The notes under the pieces were generated by a model. It ran no database searches. It was given only the letters and a program-made list of their open reading frames with translations, and had not been told where the DNA came from. Of a stretch of DNA of 7,974 nucleotides, positions 6,526 through 7,974 are shown piece after piece. Source of the stretch: Teredinibacter franksiae (GTDB lineage: Bacteria > Pseudomonadota > Gammaproteobacteria > Pseudomonadales > Cellvibrionaceae); the NCBI RefSeq assembly GCF_014218805.1, contig NZ_JACJUV010000007.1, positions 1-7,974 on the forward strand, given 5' to 3'. Both the position numbers and the translations under genes were made by a program. Numbering within the stretch: position 1 is the stretch's first letter; each line of letters opens with the position of its first letter.

Positions 6526-7259
6526 ATGCTGACACAGCAAATTTTCAGTAACGATAGCCATCAATGGTTTGTGTTTGGTCGAGACCCAGACAAACCTAGC
6601 TCTATTATCGATACCAACCAATACATGGTACGTACACGCCATAACGCGCTACTAATGGATCCTGGTGGTATTGAGCTTTTTTCCGCTATGCTCGCCAACG
6701 TCGTAAAACAGGTGCCTATACAACAAATTACTCACTTATTTGCATCCCATCAGGACCCCGACATTATATCGTCTCTTGGTCTTTGGGACAGAGCGCTGGA
6801 TAATGCCACGCTGCATTCTCCCTGGCTCTGGGAAGGGTTTATTCGCCATTTTGGTATGGAAAAAATCACCTACAAAGCGATTCCCGACGAAGGTTCAACG
6901 CTACAGCTAGATGGGCTACAGCTGGAATTTGTACCTGCACACTACCTGCACTCTTCAGGCAATTTTCACGTTTATGACCCGCAGGCAAAAATATTAATGA
7001 GTGGCGATGTGGGGGCCGCACTTGAATCGCCGGAAGCACCACTTTTTATTGATGATTTGAATCACACACAAAAAAAAATGCAGCTTTTTCATCAGCGCTG
7101 GATGCCATCCAATAGAGCGAAAAATGAATGGATAGAGCGTGTAAGAAAACTTGAAATTAACACCATGTGTCCACAACACGGACGCATCTTCAAGGTGACG
7201 ATGTTCAGCGTTTTTTGGATTGGTTTGAAGCATTGGAGGTGGGTACAGCCGTAGTGTAA
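6526..7259 (+). CDS. ODP-like diiron metallo-beta-lactamase-fold protein (probable O2/redox sensor), C-terminal frameshift
   Basis: The uncorrected frame starts at 6526 and stops at 7254, but its last residues (after GRIFK) are out of frame. Adding one G to GG at 7194-7195 gives GDDVQRFLDWFEALEVGTAVV and a stop at 7257-7259, for 244 residues. The fold matches flavodiiron-type lactamase domains. His75, Asp77 and Asp79 in SHQDPD replace the HxHxDH motif; His142 (YLHSSGN), Asp161 (MSGDVG) and His218 (CPQHGRIF) complete the set. Spacings of 62 residues between Asp79 and His142, and 18 between His142 and Asp161, equal those I recall for flavodiiron proteins. There is no flavodoxin domain, as in ODP. 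It probably binds O2 or iron redox state rather than hydrolysing a substrate, and likely partners the upstream helical protein. An N-terminal FVFGRDPDKPSSIIDTNQY is also typical of the group. Confidence 0.75.
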
Positions 7260-7324
7260 GTGACTAGCCGATAACCAAGACAGGAGTCTAACCAGACCTG
7301 TAGCGGCTGGACGCTAGTCTTGGT
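7260..7324. terminator. Nested inverted repeats between convergent genes
   Basis: ACCAAGAC (7274-7281) pairs with GTCTTGGT (7317-7324) and GACTAGC (7262-7268) with GCTAGTC (7313-7319), while an inner imperfect hairpin joins CAGG-GTCT to AGACCTG. The two outer pairings compete. Position between convergent genes suggests a bidirectional transcription stop, but there is no U-tract. Confidence 0.35.
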
Positions 7325-7748
7325 CGCGTGAAATTTTTCCACGAGCACCTTTAACCGCCGACCGGCGCGTCTTGCCTTCTAAGCGCCTGCGTACAGAAGA
7401 CTTCGTTGGCCGCGTCGGTACCCGATTCTTAACCTTTACTGCAGCCTGCAACAGGATCTCCTGCAACCGCGAAATAGCATCCTGTTTGTTTGCTTCAAGC
7501 GTGCGGAAACGCTGGGCTTTAATCACAATTTCTCCACGACTTAAAACGCGCTTATCTCCGCTCGCCCGAAGCTTTTGTTTGATGTACTCGGGCAAAGGCA
7601 CTTTCTCAAAGTCAAAACGTAACTGTACCGCAGACGAAACTTTGTTGACGTTTTGCCCGCCGGGCCCCTGAGCGCGTATCGCTGTTATCACCAACATACC
7701 TTCACTCAATGTGAAAGTGCTTGTAATACTTAACGGGAGATCAGTCAT
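7314..7748 (-). CDS. arfB: Peptidyl-tRNA hydrolase ArfB (ribosome rescue)
   Basis: A 144-residue protein, close to the 140 of E. coli ArfB (YaeJ), which hydrolyses peptidyl-tRNA on stalled ribosomes with a free A site. The GGQ motif is at residues 30-32 in ITAIRAQGPGGQNVNKVS, the RF-type catalytic domain follows (LRFDFEKVPLPEYIKQKL, VIVIKAQ-like GEIVIKAQRFRTLE), and a basic tail (RPTKSSVRRRLEGKTRRSAV, then KGARGKISRDQD) would enter the mRNA channel. I chose the ATG at 7748 (MTDLPLSITS) because the longer open frame up to 7940 is really the end of cmoM fused by a missing base. There is no good ribosome site of its own; overlap with cmoM suggests translational coupling. The frame is intact. Confidence 0.92.
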   Translation of the reverse strand: MTDLPLSITSTFTLSEGMLVITAIRAQGPGGQNVNKVSSAVQLRFDFEKVPLPEYIKQKLRASGDKRVLSRGEIVIKAQRFRTLEANKQDAISRLQEILLQAAVKVKNRVPTRPTKSSVRRRLEGKTRRSAVKGARGKISRDQD

Positions 7749-7973
7749 AACGACACAAATAATGAATATACCGAGCCATTTGCAAAAAGGCTCTCGCCTA
7801 GAGTAGTCTAGCTCTTTTTTGAGTAGCGCTTCCGGCTCGCGGTTTCGATCAACAGGGTTAAGAATGTAATCATGAAAAGAGCGAATGCCGCTTTTGCACA
7901 ATACCGTAAAGCCTTCGTTTACCAGTTGCTGCAGAACCACACTAGGCGTTTGGGGGTGTGCGGGCGTTAGGCT
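7741..7973 (-). pseudogene. cmoM: tRNA 5-carboxymethoxyuridine methyltransferase CmoM, C-terminal part, one frameshift
   Basis: This enters from the right edge. The visible 77 residues begin SLTPAHPQTPSVVLQQLVNE, continue with CKSGIRSFHDYIL and EALLKKELDYSRREPF, and then lose frame. Adding one A to the A-run at 7784-7788 (plus view) gives LQMARYIHYLCRYD and a TGA at 7743-7741. The combination KTG-R-FHDYL, ALL-LE--YSR-EPF and -RYIH is that of the C-terminus of CmoM (SmtA), the SAM-dependent enzyme that methylates cmo5U34 of tRNA; the catalytic Rossmann part lies outside. The stop overlaps the arfB ATG by 8 bases, so the two form an operon. Broken only by a homopolymer contraction, it may well be intact in the organism. 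Confidence 0.78.
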
Positions 7974-7974
7974 G

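Overview
The window reads as a fragment of a free-living or host-associated marine-type gammaproteobacterium. The evidence is the tail of a cmoM-type tRNA-U34 methyltransferase directly followed by arfB, a menA-type prenyltransferase, a secreted GH27 alpha-galactosidase, and envelope barrel proteins of the family first described around the myxobacterial Glt/Nfs machineries and also present in gammaproteobacteria. A Cellvibrionaceae-like polysaccharide degrader would fit, but the exact lineage is an inference.

Left third (1-2803): envelope genes. A secreted coiled-coil protein on the minus strand runs off the left edge. Across a divergent intergenic region holding three back-to-back stem-loops lies an intact outer-membrane beta-barrel gene on the plus strand (580-1251). 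Facing it on the minus strand are an SH3-plus-barrel gene (2803-2030) and a second barrel gene (2060-1460) that overlap each other. Both minus-strand genes are broken by single-base length changes, but each reads as one normal protein when these are corrected.

Middle (2804-5895): a 470-base gap with promoter-like elements and no convincing gene, then menA (3275-4185, three frameshifts), a possible 38-residue small protein, a clear rho-independent terminator, and the secreted GH27 alpha-galactosidase on the minus strand (5626-4367), which is intact.

Right third (5896-7974): a two-gene plus-strand unit in which a soluble chemoreceptor-hairpin-like protein (5896-6510) is followed 15 bases later by an oxygen-binding-diiron-protein-like (ODP) metallo-beta-lactamase-fold protein with a full set of metal ligands. 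This is the most interesting unit here and looks like a cytoplasmic O2/redox sensing pair. Converging on it from the right are arfB and, overlapping its start by 8 bases, the C-terminal part of cmoM.

A cross-cutting observation is that five of the genes carry +1/-1 changes, nearly all in short homopolymers (poly-A/T, G or C runs), while the remaining genes are intact. Repairing them restores conserved motifs and exact codon multiples. Residual sequencing error is the simplest explanation; homopolymer slippage in a decaying genome is the alternative. No rRNA, tRNA, CRISPR array or insertion sequence was recognised.
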